Assembly: GCF_000382205.1 (NCBI RefSeq)
Contig: NZ_KB907786.1
Coordinates: 496,001 to 560,000 of the forward strand
Length of the DNA: 64,000 nucleotides
Source: Dyadobacter beijingensis DSM 21582
GTDB taxonomy: Bacteria > Bacteroidota > Bacteroidia > Cytophagales > Spirosomataceae
Direction of reading: 5' to 3'
Shown one piece after another: positions 18,296 through 27,152 of this stretch. The first letter of the stretch is position 1. Each line of letters opens with the position of its first letter. The position numbers were made by a program, and so were the translations under genes. The notes under the pieces are model-generated. The model saw only the letters and a program-made list of their open reading frames with translations, did no database searches and was not told where the DNA came from.

Positions 18296-19453
18296 TCAAA
18301 AGCCCCGCAGCTCGATATCGTAAGACTCCATCATTTCAACGCGTTTGCCCATCTTTTTCTGGATGATGTTGAAATGATGGACGTCTTCGGGGCAGATCAG
18401 CGAAATGGCCTCGCCCGGATTTTCGGCCCGGCCGGTGCGGCCAATGCGGTGCACGTAGTCTTTCGGAGACCTCGGTAATTCGAAATTGATCACAAACGGC
18501 AGAAACTGAATATCGATCCCGCGAGAGGCCAGGTCCGTCGCGACCATGACATTCAATTTTCCCGATTTGAACTTATTCAAAGCCTCGGTGCGCGCACCCT
18601 GGCTTTTTTTGCTATGCATGGCCGTGGCATCAATGCCGTTTTTTCGCAACTTTTCTACGAGGTTATCGGCCGTGCGCGTCGCCGAAACGAATACCAGCAC
18701 TTGTTTCATTTCCCTACTTTTAATCAGATATCTCAACAACGGGCCCTTGCGATCAGGGTCAACATAGTACCCGGTTTGTTTAATGAGTTCAATGTCAAGC
18801 TCTTCTTCTTCAATTTCGATTCTGACCGGGTTTCGGAGCTGGTTTTTATTAATTTGGTCCACCTCATCACCTAAGGTAGCCGAGAACAGAATGCTCTGGC
18901 GGTTTTTGGGAAGCAGGTAAAATATGTCACGCATTTCGTCGGCGAAACCCATATTCAGCATCTTATCCGCCTCGTCGAGCACGAGAATGCGGGTTTCGGA
19001 AAGACTGAGCGCTTTGAAAGAAATGAGTTCGAGCAGTCGGCCGGGCGTCGCCACGAGGATTTCCACATTTTGCAGCGAGATCATCTGCGGATTAATGGAC
19101 ACCCCGCCGAATACCGCCAGGGTTTTGACCTTCCGCGGTAATTTTTCTCCAAATGTCTGAAAAACAGCGCCGATCTGCATTGCCAGCTCGCGCGTCGGCA
19201 CGAGTACGAGCGCCGTGATATGCCGGTTTTTGGCATGCGCCCGGTTCTGGAACGATTCCAGGATCGGCAATACGAAGCCCGCCGTCTTGCCGGAGCCGGT
19301 TTTGGCAATGCCCAGCACGTCATTTCCTTTCAAAATGGCCGGAATGGCCGCTTGCTGAATGGGATAGGGTTGAGTATAATTCTGTTCAGCAATGGTTTTT
19401 AGTAATGGTTCGGACAGTCCGAGCGATTGAAAGGAAGTTACGGTCTCCGTCAT
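18296..19453 (-). CDS. DEAD-box RNA helicase, RhlE type
   Basis: The protein has 385 residues from ATG 19453; an upstream extension to 19591 lacks similarity and is rejected. All helicase motifs are visible: Q-motif region (FQSLGLSEPLLKTI, YPIQQAAIP), Walker A AKTGSGKT, PTRELA, DEAD in VLDEADKML, SAT in LFSATLGDEV, ATDLASRGIDI and HRIGRTGRAE. There is no long basic C-terminal tail, so this is the short form. It remodels RNA in ribosome assembly, decay or cold adaptation in the cytoplasm. It diverges from the serine hydrolase gene. Confidence 0.93.
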   Translation of the reverse strand: MTETVTSFQSLGLSEPLLKTIAEQNYTQPYPIQQAAIPAILKGNDVLGIAKTGSGKTAGFVLPILESFQNRAHAKNRHITALVLVPTRELAMQIGAVFQTFGEKLPRKVKTLAVFGGVSINPQMISLQNVEILVATPGRLLELISFKALSLSETRILVLDEADKMLNMGFADEMRDIFYLLPKNRQSILFSATLGDEVDQINKNQLRNPVRIEIEEEELDIELIKQTGYYVDPDRKGPLLRYLIKSREMKQVLVFVSATRTADNLVEKLRKNGIDATAMHSKKSQGARTEALNKFKSGKLNVMVATDLASRGIDIQFLPFVINFELPRSPKDYVHRIGRTGRAENPGEAISLICPEDVHHFNIIQKKMGKRVEMMESYDIELRGF

Positions 19454-19558
19454 GCGGTTTTTGGTTAATGATCGGTGCAAAGATAGGACTACCTGTGCAA
19501 AAGCTACTGTCGCGGCCGCGAGCGAGAAATTTTCAGTCACCAGCATTTCTATACAATC

Positions 19559-21151
19559 ATGTCGTACAAACGCAGGGAATTCCTTCAACAATTAGGTTTG
19601 GGTGCCTTACAACTGGGTGTGATCAGCGCCATTCCGGCCTCGGTATGGGCGTCGTCGATCAGCTACGGGCAGTTGCCGCGCAGCTCGCCCGAGTCGCAGG
19701 GTATGTCGGCGAAAGGCATTCTCGACTTCGCGAATGCGATCGAAAACGACCGCCTGAACCTCCACAGCCTGATGGTCCTCCGCCAGGGAAAAGTGGTGGC
19801 GGAAGGTTGGTGGGCACCTTATGCGCCCGATTTGAAGCATACATTGTATTCACTGAGCAAAAGTTTCACATCGTCGGGCATCGGTTTCGCCGTGGCCGAA
19901 GGAAAGCTGAAAGTGGATGACAAAGTGGTGTCGTTTTTCCCGGAGGATAAACCTGCCACCATTAGTCCCAACCTCGCGGCGATGCGCGTGCGCGACCTGC
20001 TCAGCATGTCCACCGGCCACGACAAGGATACGACCGGCAAACTGCGCGAATCGGGTGCGGACAACTGGGTAAAAGCATTCCTGGCGCAGCCGGTAGAGCA
20101 CGAACCGGGGACATTCTTCGTCTATAACAGCGGGGCTACCTACATGCTTTCGGCCATTATCCAGAAACTGACGGGCCAGACCCTGCTCGAATACCTGAAA
20201 CCGCGCCTTTTCCAGCCATTGGCCATCGAAGATGTGGATTGGGAGGTCGATCCGAAAGGTATTAATACCGGCGGCTGGGGCTTGCGGGTCAAAACGGAGG
20301 ACATTGCCAAATTCGGCCAGCTCTATTTGCAAAAAGGCGAGTATAACGGCAAACGTATCCTGCCTGCGGCGTGGGTAGAGGAGGCGACGCGCTCGCATAT
20401 CATGTCCAAAGGCAGCAACCGCAAGCCGGAAGACGACGACTGGCAGCAAGGCTACGGTTACCAGTTCTGGCGGTGCCGCAACGGCGCCTATCGCGGCGAC
20501 GGCGCTTTCGGGCAATACTGCATTGTGATGCCCAAAGAGGATATGGTGGTAGCCATTACGAGCGAAACCGGCGATATGCAGGCCATTCTCAACCACGTCT
20601 GGAACCACATTCTGCCGACTGTAAAGGCCACCGGCGTACCGGCCGATAAGGACGTGCAGGCGCAAATGCAGAAGAAACTCGGCTCGCTCGCATTGCCGCT
20701 CACACCCGGAAAGCCGGCCTCTGAGCTGGCGACCAAAATGAATGGTAAAAGCTTTAAACTTGCTGAAAATGAATTGAAGATCAATAAAGTATCTTTCGAG
20801 TTCGACAAAGGCTGGTGCCTCTTCCGCGTGACGGACGATAAGGGCGAACACCTCGTGGTAAATGGTTTGGGCAACTGGAAAATCGGTTTGACGGACCTCT
20901 CTACCATGCCGCTCAAACTGGTACTAACGCCTGTTCCCGGCGAAAAAAAGACTAAAATCGCCGCCAACGGCGCCTGGATCGACGATACGACATTCGAAAT
21001 GACCTGGCGCTTCATCGAAACAGCGCATTATGAAACGGTACGGTGCAAATTCGAAGGGGACAATGTGCAGGTCGAATTCAAAAGAAGTCTCGCGATTATC
21101 GGCAACACGAAAGACCCGCGGCCGGTGCTGAGCGGGAAAGTGATTGCGTGA
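19559..21151 (+). CDS. Serine hydrolase, class C beta-lactamase fold, Tat signal
   Basis: The protein has 530 residues. It begins SYKRREFLQQLG, a twin-arginine signal with a hydrophobic run to about residue 30. The beta-lactamase/penicillin-binding fold carries the SxxK nucleophile motif in YSLSKSFTSSGIG at about residue 100, and the YxN motif in FFVYNSGATYM at about 195. GYGYQFWRC matches the third block. The C-terminal 170 residues form an extra beta-rich domain. Such proteins are usually esterases or D-amino peptidases rather than antibiotic resistance enzymes, so the substrate is unresolved. A terminator follows. Confidence 0.88.
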   Translation: MSYKRREFLQQLGLGALQLGVISAIPASVWASSISYGQLPRSSPESQGMSAKGILDFANAIENDRLNLHSLMVLRQGKVVAEGWWAPYAPDLKHTLYSLSKSFTSSGIGFAVAEGKLKVDDKVVSFFPEDKPATISPNLAAMRVRDLLSMSTGHDKDTTGKLRESGADNWVKAFLAQPVEHEPGTFFVYNSGATYMLSAIIQKLTGQTLLEYLKPRLFQPLAIEDVDWEVDPKGINTGGWGLRVKTEDIAKFGQLYLQKGEYNGKRILPAAWVEEATRSHIMSKGSNRKPEDDDWQQGYGYQFWRCRNGAYRGDGAFGQYCIVMPKEDMVVAITSETGDMQAILNHVWNHILPTVKATGVPADKDVQAQMQKKLGSLALPLTPGKPASELATKMNGKSFKLAENELKINKVSFEFDKGWCLFRVTDDKGEHLVVNGLGNWKIGLTDLSTMPLKLVLTPVPGEKKTKIAANGAWIDDTTFEMTWRFIETAHYETVRCKFEGDNVQVEFKRSLAIIGNTKDPRPVLSGKVIA

Positions 21152-21164
21152 TCGCAAAGTCTGT

Positions 21165-21197
21165 CAGCCGGGACTACGAATCGCGGCTGTTTTTTTA
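21165..21197 (+). terminator. Intrinsic terminator after the serine hydrolase
   Basis: CAGCCG (21165-21170) pairs with CGGCTG (21184-21189), followed by eight T residues. The stem is short but the T-tract is strong. Confidence 0.7.
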
Positions 21198-21236
21198 TAT
21201 CATTAGCATTCAAAACTCTAACAACGAACCACTTTT

Positions 21237-21791
21237 ATGAAAAAAAACATCTTCCTGGCCCTTTTGATGACGGTCATCGCGTTTGGTACGTATGCACAGA
21301 AGTTCCGGGGACTGGATAAAAGCCCGCGCGACATCGCCTATTTCCCGGACCATTTCGCGCATGACCGCAAGGATGGCGAGAAAGCATTGGTTAAAGTTTC
21401 TTACAGCCGTCCGTTCCTGAACGGACGTGAGATCTTTGGCAAAAAAGAGCCTTTCGGCAAAGTATGGCGCCTCGGTGCGGATGAATCGACGGAGATCAAA
21501 TTTTACCAGGATGCCACGTTCGGGGGCAAAAAGGTGAAAGCCGGTACTTACTCGCTGTTTGCTATTCCAAATGAAAAGGAATGGACGATCATTCTCAGCT
21601 CTGATGTGGATTACTGGGGTGCATTCAAATATAAGGAGGCGAATGACGTGCTGCGCGTAATGGCGCCGGTAAAAAAATCGGATGCGCCGATCGAGAATTT
21701 CTCAATTGTATTTGAAAAGGTCTCCGATACCGCTGCGAAAATGTTCCTGGGCTGGGAAACGACGGTCGTGGAAGTACCTGTTTCGTTCTAA
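21237..21791 (+). CDS. DUF2911 secreted protein
   Basis: The protein has 184 residues with a signal peptide (MKKNIFLALLMTVIAFGTYAQ). The body matches the DUF2911 family of Bacteroidota: VKVSYSRPFLNGREIFG, PFGKVWRLGADESTEI, KAGTYSLFAIP and WTIILSS. The family is periplasmic or extracytoplasmic, probably a beta-sandwich, with no known activity. It lies after a terminator and 59 bases before an NTF2-like gene in the same direction; both could share a transcript ended by the terminator at 22319. Confidence 0.88.
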   Translation: MKKNIFLALLMTVIAFGTYAQKFRGLDKSPRDIAYFPDHFAHDRKDGEKALVKVSYSRPFLNGREIFGKKEPFGKVWRLGADESTEIKFYQDATFGGKKVKAGTYSLFAIPNEKEWTIILSSDVDYWGAFKYKEANDVLRVMAPVKKSDAPIENFSIVFEKVSDTAAKMFLGWETTVVEVPVSF

Positions 21792-21850
21792 TACACCAAA
21801 TTGGCACAGTTCTTTCCCACATGGCTGTCTGAACCAATGCGTTTATCACA

Positions 21851-22288
21851 ATGGCAGATATCAATGATCAGATCGAACAGTTTTTTGAAGCATATGAAAA
21901 GCGCTTCACCGAAGGCCTTGCAGGCAATCCCGTAGCGGAGGAAACGGCGACAGCTTTTGCCGATTACTTTGTGGAAGCGAGTCCGACGGGCATTATAGGT
22001 GGTAAAAACGACCAGGGTTTTCTTGATAAGGTCCCGAAAGGCTACGATTTTTACCGGTCCATCGGGATTACCAAAATGGAGATCAGGCAGATCGATATCA
22101 GCGAGCTGAATGAGCTGCATTACATGGTTGAAGTTTACTGGGAGTCGTTTTATCAAAAGGATGGCGGGGAGGATTCCATCGAGTTCAGCGTGATCTATTT
22201 CTTGCAGCACCGCGATGGTGCCTTGAAGGTGTTCGCGTACGTCACGGGCGACGAGCAGGCGGTTTTGAAGGAACGGGGGCTCGTGTAA
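21851..22288 (+). CDS. NTF2-like (SnoaL-type) small cytoplasmic protein
   Basis: The protein has 145 residues and no signal peptide. An N-terminal helix pair (DQIEQFFEAYEKRFTEGL) leads to a cone-shaped beta-sheet pattern (YMVEVYWESFYQKDG, FSVIYFLQHRDGALKVFAYV) typical of nuclear-transport-factor-2 folds. Such proteins bind small hydrophobic ligands or act as isomerases, but no catalytic Asp/His set is obvious. It is probably cotranscribed with the DUF2911 gene upstream. The fold is inferred from pattern rather than strong motif. Confidence 0.7.
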   Translation: MADINDQIEQFFEAYEKRFTEGLAGNPVAEETATAFADYFVEASPTGIIGGKNDQGFLDKVPKGYDFYRSIGITKMEIRQIDISELNELHYMVEVYWESFYQKDGGEDSIEFSVIYFLQHRDGALKVFAYVTGDEQAVLKERGLV

Positions 22289-22318
22289 CCGCCCCGGCAT
22301 ATTGGCATTATTATTGTG

Positions 22319-22358
22319 AAAGCTGGTCCGGAGTGTAGCGCTCCCGACCAGCTTTTTT
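22319..22358 (+). terminator. Intrinsic terminator after the NTF2-like gene
   Basis: AAAGCTGGTC pairs with GACCAGCTTT, with further pairing inside the loop, then a T-tract. It separates this unit from the sugar dehydrogenase lipoprotein. Confidence 0.88.
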
Positions 22359-22376
22359 ACATTAATATTCATCAAT

Positions 22377-23633
22377 ATGAACAAACACCACCTGATCATC
22401 CTCAGCATGCTGGCCATCGGCTCCGGCTGCGATAGTAATAAGAAGGAAAAAGAAGAAGCGGCGCAAAGCGGTCCCGATTCCGTGGCTACTGCTACCGATA
22501 GCCTCACATTACCTGCTCCATTTGCCACTGAATCTGTGGAAAACAGGCCCGAGGAGGCCGGCTGGCCCGACGGCAAAATGCCCACGGCGCCGGAAGGATT
22601 CACCGTCAGCAAGTTTGCCGACAAGCTCGATAACCCCCGCTGGACGTACGTCGCTCCGAATGGCGACATTTTCGTGGCCGAATCGGCAACCAAAAAAAGT
22701 GCGGACAGGATCACGCTCCTGCGCGACGTGAACAAGGACGGCACGCCTGAAATGCGGGAGATTTTCATCGAAAAGCTCAACAAGCCGCTCGGGATGCTGA
22801 TATTGAAAAACTACTTCTATGTGGCCAATACCGATGGCCTGTACCGTTATCCCTACAAAACCGGCGAAACCAAAATCACTTCCAAAGGCGCGAAAATCGT
22901 GGACTTGCCGGCGGGAGGGTATAACAACCACTGGACGCGCAACCTGCTGGCGAATGCGGATGGCAGCAAGATTTACATTTCCGTGGGTTCGGCAAGCAAT
23001 GTGGCCGATCACGGGATCGATGAAGAGAAGCGCAGGGCCAATATACTGGAAATAAATCCCGACGGTTCGGGCGAGCGCGTGTTCGCGAGCGGGCTGCGCA
23101 ACCCCGTCGGGATGGACTGGGCGCCGGGCTCCAATATGCTGTGGACGGCCGTTAATGAACGCGACAAACTCGGTGACGAGCTGGTACCCGATTACATTAC
23201 CAGCGTGCAGGAAGGCGGTTTTTACGGCTGGCCTTATGCCTATTTCGGGAAAAATGAAGATCCGAGAAGAAAGGGCGAGCGCCCCGACCTGGTGGCGAAG
23301 ACGATCGTACCCGATGTGCCGGTAGGCTCGCACACGGCGTCGCTGGGGCTGGCATTTTACGATAAAACCAAATTTCCCGCCAGGTACCGGAACGGTGCAT
23401 TCATCGGGCAGCACGGCTCGTGGAACCGCTCGCAGCTTTCGGGCTATAAAGTGGTTTTCGTACCATTCCAAAACGGCAAGCCCTCGGGCAAGCCGGAGGA
23501 TTTTTTGACCGGTTTCGTGGAAAGTGAAAAGAAAGTGTACGGCCGGCCCGTAGGCGTGACCGTGATGGAAGATGGCTCACTGCTCGTTAACGACGACTCA
23601 GGAAACACCATTTGGCGTGTCACAGCGAAGTAG
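22377..23633 (+). CDS. PQQ-dependent sugar dehydrogenase-type lipoprotein (sorbosone dehydrogenase family)
   Basis: The protein has 418 residues. The N-terminus has a lipobox (MLAIGSGCDSNKK) and an acidic Ser/Ala-rich linker to residue 65. A six-bladed beta-propeller follows, with WTRNLLANADGSKIYISVG, ANILEINPDGSGERVFASG, LRNPVGMDWAP and HGSWNRSQLSGYKVVF, the blocks seen in soluble glucose dehydrogenase and L-sorbosone dehydrogenase. It should oxidise an aldose in the periplasm using PQQ, but PQQ synthesis genes are not in the window. It is flanked by terminators and appears monocistronic. Confidence 0.87.
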   Translation: MNKHHLIILSMLAIGSGCDSNKKEKEEAAQSGPDSVATATDSLTLPAPFATESVENRPEEAGWPDGKMPTAPEGFTVSKFADKLDNPRWTYVAPNGDIFVAESATKKSADRITLLRDVNKDGTPEMREIFIEKLNKPLGMLILKNYFYVANTDGLYRYPYKTGETKITSKGAKIVDLPAGGYNNHWTRNLLANADGSKIYISVGSASNVADHGIDEEKRRANILEINPDGSGERVFASGLRNPVGMDWAPGSNMLWTAVNERDKLGDELVPDYITSVQEGGFYGWPYAYFGKNEDPRRKGERPDLVAKTIVPDVPVGSHTASLGLAFYDKTKFPARYRNGAFIGQHGSWNRSQLSGYKVVFVPFQNGKPSGKPEDFLTGFVESEKKVYGRPVGVTVMEDGSLLVNDDSGNTIWRVTAK

Positions 23634-23656
23634 AAATCGATTGGTATAGGGAATGA

Positions 23657-23689
23657 AATAGCGGCCTGGTGCGTATCCAGGCCGCTATT
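23657..23689. terminator. Hairpin after the sugar dehydrogenase gene
   Basis: A perfect 13-bp stem (AATAGCGGCCTGG and its complement) with a seven-base loop lies 23 bases after the stop codon. The T-tract is short, so it may terminate or only protect the 3' end. Confidence 0.7.
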
Positions 23690-23738
23690 TAGCTTCCCGC
23701 TGCTCGTATTAGAAAAGTTTTTCAAATTTTATTAGGAA

Positions 23739-23760
23739 AAATATACCGATCAGTATATTT
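23739..23760. promoter_or_regulatory. Palindromic operator 1 (TetR-like)
   Basis: A 22-bp palindrome with half-sites AAATATACC / AGTATATTT around a GATC core has ten of eleven base pairs matching its own reverse complement. It is near-identical to the site at 23823-23844, exactly 84 bp away. Length and symmetry are typical of TetR-family operators; the regulator is not in the window. Confidence 0.7.
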
Positions 23761-23822
23761 TTGCCGTGTGAATTTTAGCTCACAAACGGCGCCGGCAACC
23801 ATCCGGTTTTAATTTGGAATAA

Positions 23823-23844
23823 AAATATACCAATTGGTATATTT
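23823..23844. promoter_or_regulatory. Palindromic operator 2 overlapping the likely SDR promoter
   Basis: A perfect 22-bp palindrome, half-site AAATATACC around AATT, ends 17 bases before the SDR start codon. A Bacteroidota-type promoter may overlap it: TTTG at 23813-23816, a 21-base spacer, then TATATTTA (consensus TAnnTTTG, one mismatch) at 23838-23845. Bound repressor would then block RNA polymerase directly. Confidence 0.7.
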
Positions 23845-23860
23845 ATGAACTTGTGAAACA

Positions 23861-24622
23861 ATGAAAACTACTGGAAATACAATTCTGATCACCGGCGGAA
23901 GTGCTGGTATCGGCCTCGAATTCGCCAAGGCATTTGATGCAAAAGGCAACCACGTGATCATTACCGGTCGGAACGGGGAAAGACTGCAAAAAGCGGCCGC
24001 ACAGTTGAAAAATGTAACGCCGATCGTCTACGATGTGGTGGATAAAAAAGCGACCGACGAACTGGTAACACGTCTGCAAAACGAGTTTCCGCAACTGAAT
24101 GTGGTGATCAACAATGCCGGTAAAGCGTCCTATTACAACCTGGATGGCGATAGCGATGCGGCCGAACTCGCCGAGGAAGAAATTACGACCAACTATCTGG
24201 CCATTATCCGACTCAACCAAAAACTGCTTCCATTGCTTCAAAAAGCCGATAGCGCGGCCATTGTAACGGTTTCCAGCATTGCCGGCCTCGTCCCGAACCA
24301 CTTCCTGCCTACCTACGCAGCCAGTAAGGCGGCGCTGCATTCCTACACCCAGTCGCTGCGCATTACACTCGGCAAGTCTACGAATGTGAAAGTTTTCGAA
24401 ATCCTGCCCCCGCTCGTGGATACGGAATTTTCGGCCGAAATCGGCGGCGCTACCAATGGCATCCCGCCAAAACAAGTGGCAGACGACCTCGTGGCCGCAT
24501 TTGAAACCGATACATACGAAATCCTGACCGGCCGCACCGCCGACATTTTCAATCTCTTCCTGAGCTCGCCGGCGGCCGCATTGCAGGCAATGAATCCGGG
24601 CGTGGAATTGAACGTAGCGTAA
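23861..24622 (+). CDS. Short-chain dehydrogenase/reductase (DltE-like SDR)
   Basis: The protein has 253 residues. The classical SDR signature is complete: ITGGSAGIGLEFAKAF (cofactor site, residues 8-23), NNAGKAS near residue 86, catalytic Ser in TVSSIAG, and YAASKAALHSY with the Tyr and Lys. It is an NAD(P)H-dependent oxidoreductase of unknown substrate. Twin TetR-type palindromes lie upstream and a DUF2798 membrane protein gene follows after 50 bases. This arrangement suggests an inducible stress or xenobiotic unit, and the start codon is preceded by a very short leader. Confidence 0.9.
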   Translation: MKTTGNTILITGGSAGIGLEFAKAFDAKGNHVIITGRNGERLQKAAAQLKNVTPIVYDVVDKKATDELVTRLQNEFPQLNVVINNAGKASYYNLDGDSDAAELAEEEITTNYLAIIRLNQKLLPLLQKADSAAIVTVSSIAGLVPNHFLPTYAASKAALHSYTQSLRITLGKSTNVKVFEILPPLVDTEFSAEIGGATNGIPPKQVADDLVAAFETDTYEILTGRTADIFNLFLSSPAAALQAMNPGVELNVA

Positions 24623-24672
24623 AAATCGCAAGCATAATCAGTCACCGATAAGCACCTGAAATCAGTACGAAC

Positions 24673-24906
24673 ATGAGAGAACGAATCACTTTTGCCATGA
24701 TCATGGGCATCATCACCACGGGGATAATTTCCTTTACTTTGATTTCTGTAAATATTGGATTTGTTGCCAATTTTTTGGTGATTTGGCTCAAATCTTGGAG
24801 CATGTCCTACCTGATCGTCATCCCGGCAATCCTGCTGATTGGCCCGCGTGTGCAGAAAGTGGTTGACGAGATGTTCAAAGATACACTGACTCAGGAGGTT
24901 GACTGA
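24673..24906 (+). CDS. DUF2798 small membrane protein
   Basis: The protein has 77 residues with two hydrophobic helices, residues 7-32 and 35-58, and a charged C-terminus (VQKVVDEMFKD). It matches DUF2798, a two-helix inner-membrane family of unknown role often found near TetR regulators and reductases. It is probably in one transcript with the SDR gene and therefore under the same twin operators. Confidence 0.85.
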   Translation: MRERITFAMIMGIITTGIISFTLISVNIGFVANFLVIWLKSWSMSYLIVIPAILLIGPRVQKVVDEMFKDTLTQEVD

Positions 24907-24942
24907 ACGCTCCTGGCGTCTTGGATCAATTAACCAAATCGT

Positions 24943-26193
24943 ATGAAAAGAGTAGTTGTTACCGGCCTGGGCGTCATCTCCCCGCTGGGGAACTCTGTGG
25001 AAGAGTTCTGGGAAAATATTGTAAATGGTAAAAGCGGTGCTGCTACCATTACGAAAATGGATGTTTCCAAATTCAAGACACAATTCGGCTGCGAGGTAAA
25101 AGACTTCCATCCCGAAGATTATATTGAGAAAAAGGAGATCAAAAAATACGACCTCCACACCCAATATGCCATTGCGGCATCGGACACGGCGATTAAGGAT
25201 GCCGGACTGGATTTTGCGAATATCGGGCTGGAAGACCGCCATGATATGGGCGTGATCTGGGCTACCGGAAACGGCGGTATGGGTACTTTCGAAGACCAGC
25301 TGCTGGAATTCCACGCGTCAGGCGGGGTACCGCGCTTCAATCCTTTCTTTATTCCCAAAATGATCGTCGACATTGCGGCCGGTGTGATCTCGATCCGCCA
25401 CAAGCTGCACGGTCCCAACTATTGTACCGTTTCGGCTTGTGCATCGTCCAACACGGCACTGATCAGCGCGTTCGACACCATTCGGATGGGCAAAGCGAAG
25501 TTGATGATCGCGGGCGGCTCCGAAGCGGCCATTATCTATTCCGCATTGGGCGGTTTCAGCGCGGCACAGGCATTGTCGAAACGCAATGACGATCCTGCTA
25601 CCGCCTCCCGGCCATTCGATAAAGATCGCGACGGTTTCGTCATGGGTGAAGGCGCTGCAGCATTGATCCTCGAAGATCTGGAATATGCCAAAGCAAGAGG
25701 TGCTAAAATCTACGCCGAAATCGTCGGCGGCGGTATGGCGGCAGACGCGTACCATCTTACCGGCACGCCTCCCGACGGGATGGGCGCCGCATTGGGTATG
25801 CGTAAAGCATTGGCCGAAGCAGGCATTACGCCGGACAAGATCGACTACGTGAATGCGCATGCCACCTCGACGGGACTGGGCGATATGAGCGAATTACAGG
25901 GAATGAAAACGGTTTTCGGGGATCATCCGGTAGCGATCAGCGCCACCAAGTCGATGACCGGCCATTTGCTGGGCGCGGCAGGTGCCATTGAGAGTATCGT
26001 TTGCGCCCTGGCTGTGCAGAACGACATTGTTCCGGGTACGATCAACACCGAAAACCTCGACGAAGCGATCCCGGAAGGCATGAATATCGTGTTGGGCAAA
26101 TCGCTGAACCAGCCCGTGAACTACGCGCTGAACAATACGTTCGGTTTCGGCGGCCACACCGCAACTTCCATTTTCAAAAAATACACGGAGTAG
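24943..26193 (+). CDS. fabF: Beta-ketoacyl-ACP synthase II
   Basis: The protein has 416 residues, the normal FabF length. The condensing-enzyme triad is visible: Cys166 in VSACASSN, His306 in NAHATST and His341 in MTGHLLGAAGA, with Lys336 just before. GFGGH near the end is the usual Gly-rich loop. It elongates acyl-ACP with malonyl-ACP in the cytoplasm. No acyl carrier protein gene sits beside it, so this may be a second FabF copy rather than the acpP-fabF pair. It converges on the HAD gene with a shared hairpin. Confidence 0.93.
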   Translation: MKRVVVTGLGVISPLGNSVEEFWENIVNGKSGAATITKMDVSKFKTQFGCEVKDFHPEDYIEKKEIKKYDLHTQYAIAASDTAIKDAGLDFANIGLEDRHDMGVIWATGNGGMGTFEDQLLEFHASGGVPRFNPFFIPKMIVDIAAGVISIRHKLHGPNYCTVSACASSNTALISAFDTIRMGKAKLMIAGGSEAAIIYSALGGFSAAQALSKRNDDPATASRPFDKDRDGFVMGEGAAALILEDLEYAKARGAKIYAEIVGGGMAADAYHLTGTPPDGMGAALGMRKALAEAGITPDKIDYVNAHATSTGLGDMSELQGMKTVFGDHPVAISATKSMTGHLLGAAGAIESIVCALAVQNDIVPGTINTENLDEAIPEGMNIVLGKSLNQPVNYALNNTFGFGGHTATSIFKKYTE

Positions 26194-26212
26194 GGCATTG
26201 CCTTACTCCGTG
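26184..26212. terminator. Bidirectional hairpin built from both stop-codon regions
   Basis: CACGGAGTA (26184-26192) pairs with TACTCCGTG (26204-26212), with GGC/GCC pairing inside. Both convergent genes end in Thr-Glu-stop, and the two ACGGAGTA copies form the two arms. There is no long T-tract. Confidence 0.65.
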
Positions 26213-27000
26213 ATTTCCGAAAGGACTTCTACAACCCCGTTTTCATCGTTGCTTTTGGCGATGAAACGGGCTATTTTTTTGATATCCGGGTGTGCATTGG
26301 CCATTGCATATGAGTAATGCGCTTTTTGCAGCATTTCAAAATCATTGAGATAATCCCCGAAAACCATCGTCTGCTCTGCGCTCACCTGGAATTTTTCCTG
26401 CAAAACTTCCATAGCACGGCCTTTATTGGCCTTCTTGTGTGAAATATCGAGCCAGATCGGCCCCGAAACCTTCACTTGCAGGCTTTCCTCGTACTTTTTA
26501 TAATGCGGATAGCTGTTCACCTCCGAGCCCGCGAGGTCGCATAGGGTGAATTTAAGGAACTGGTCGTCCTTGATTTCGAGCAGGTCTTCCACCACTTCAT
26601 ATCTCTCAAAATAGAGTTTGAGGTGGCTGATGAACTCCTCATCGTCGTTTTCGACATACGCCTTTTTCTTGCCGCAAATGATCGGATAGGTGTTTTTGAT
26701 CTCCCGTGCAATCACAATCAGCTCGCGGGTAATGTCGGGATCGATGGCCTGGATATGGATTTCTTCGTCCTTAAAAACGACATAGCTGCCGTTTTCCGCC
26801 GCGAAGATCACTTCGTCCTTCACGGCGTCGAGGGTTTTGGCCAGATTAAAATACTGCCGGCCGCTGGCTGCCACGAAGATGATGCCGTGGTCTTTCAGCT
26901 TTCTGAAAACAGGGAAAAACGATTCGTGAATTTCATGTTTCGAATTCAAAAGCGTACCGTCCATATCGGTAGCCACCAGCCGGATGTCGGAAAATGTCAT
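26203..27000 (-). CDS. HAD-superfamily phosphatase, Cof subfamily
   Basis: The protein has 265 residues. Motif I is ATDMDGTLLNSKHEI (DxDGT nucleophile at residues 10-14). Motif II includes FVAASGRQYFN. Motif III lysine is near the HKKANKGRAMEVL segment, and motif IV is VFGDYLNDFEML. The long insertion between motifs II and III is the C2B cap of Cof-type enzymes. It probably dephosphorylates sugar phosphates or other small metabolites in the cytoplasm, with unknown specificity. It converges with fabF. Confidence 0.92.
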   Translation of the reverse strand: MTFSDIRLVATDMDGTLLNSKHEIHESFFPVFRKLKDHGIIFVAASGRQYFNLAKTLDAVKDEVIFAAENGSYVVFKDEEIHIQAIDPDITRELIVIAREIKNTYPIICGKKKAYVENDDEEFISHLKLYFERYEVVEDLLEIKDDQFLKFTLCDLAGSEVNSYPHYKKYEESLQVKVSGPIWLDISHKKANKGRAMEVLQEKFQVSAEQTMVFGDYLNDFEMLQKAHYSYAMANAHPDIKKIARFIAKSNDENGVVEVLSEITE

Positions 27001-27152
27001 ATTTGATTAAATATTGTCTTATTAACCAAGCCAAATAAGCCGGTTATGGTTCCGGTTTTACTGTAAGTTCGACAATTAAGCCATTCACGGAGAACCGCCT
27101 GCCCGATTTCGCTGTTAGCCGATCAAACACCGCAACGATAGAAGCCCGTTTG

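Noticed and set aside
19850..20851. Leftward 333-residue frame opposite the serine hydrolase
   Set aside because: No motif or start context; the rightward frame carries SxxK and YxN motifs.
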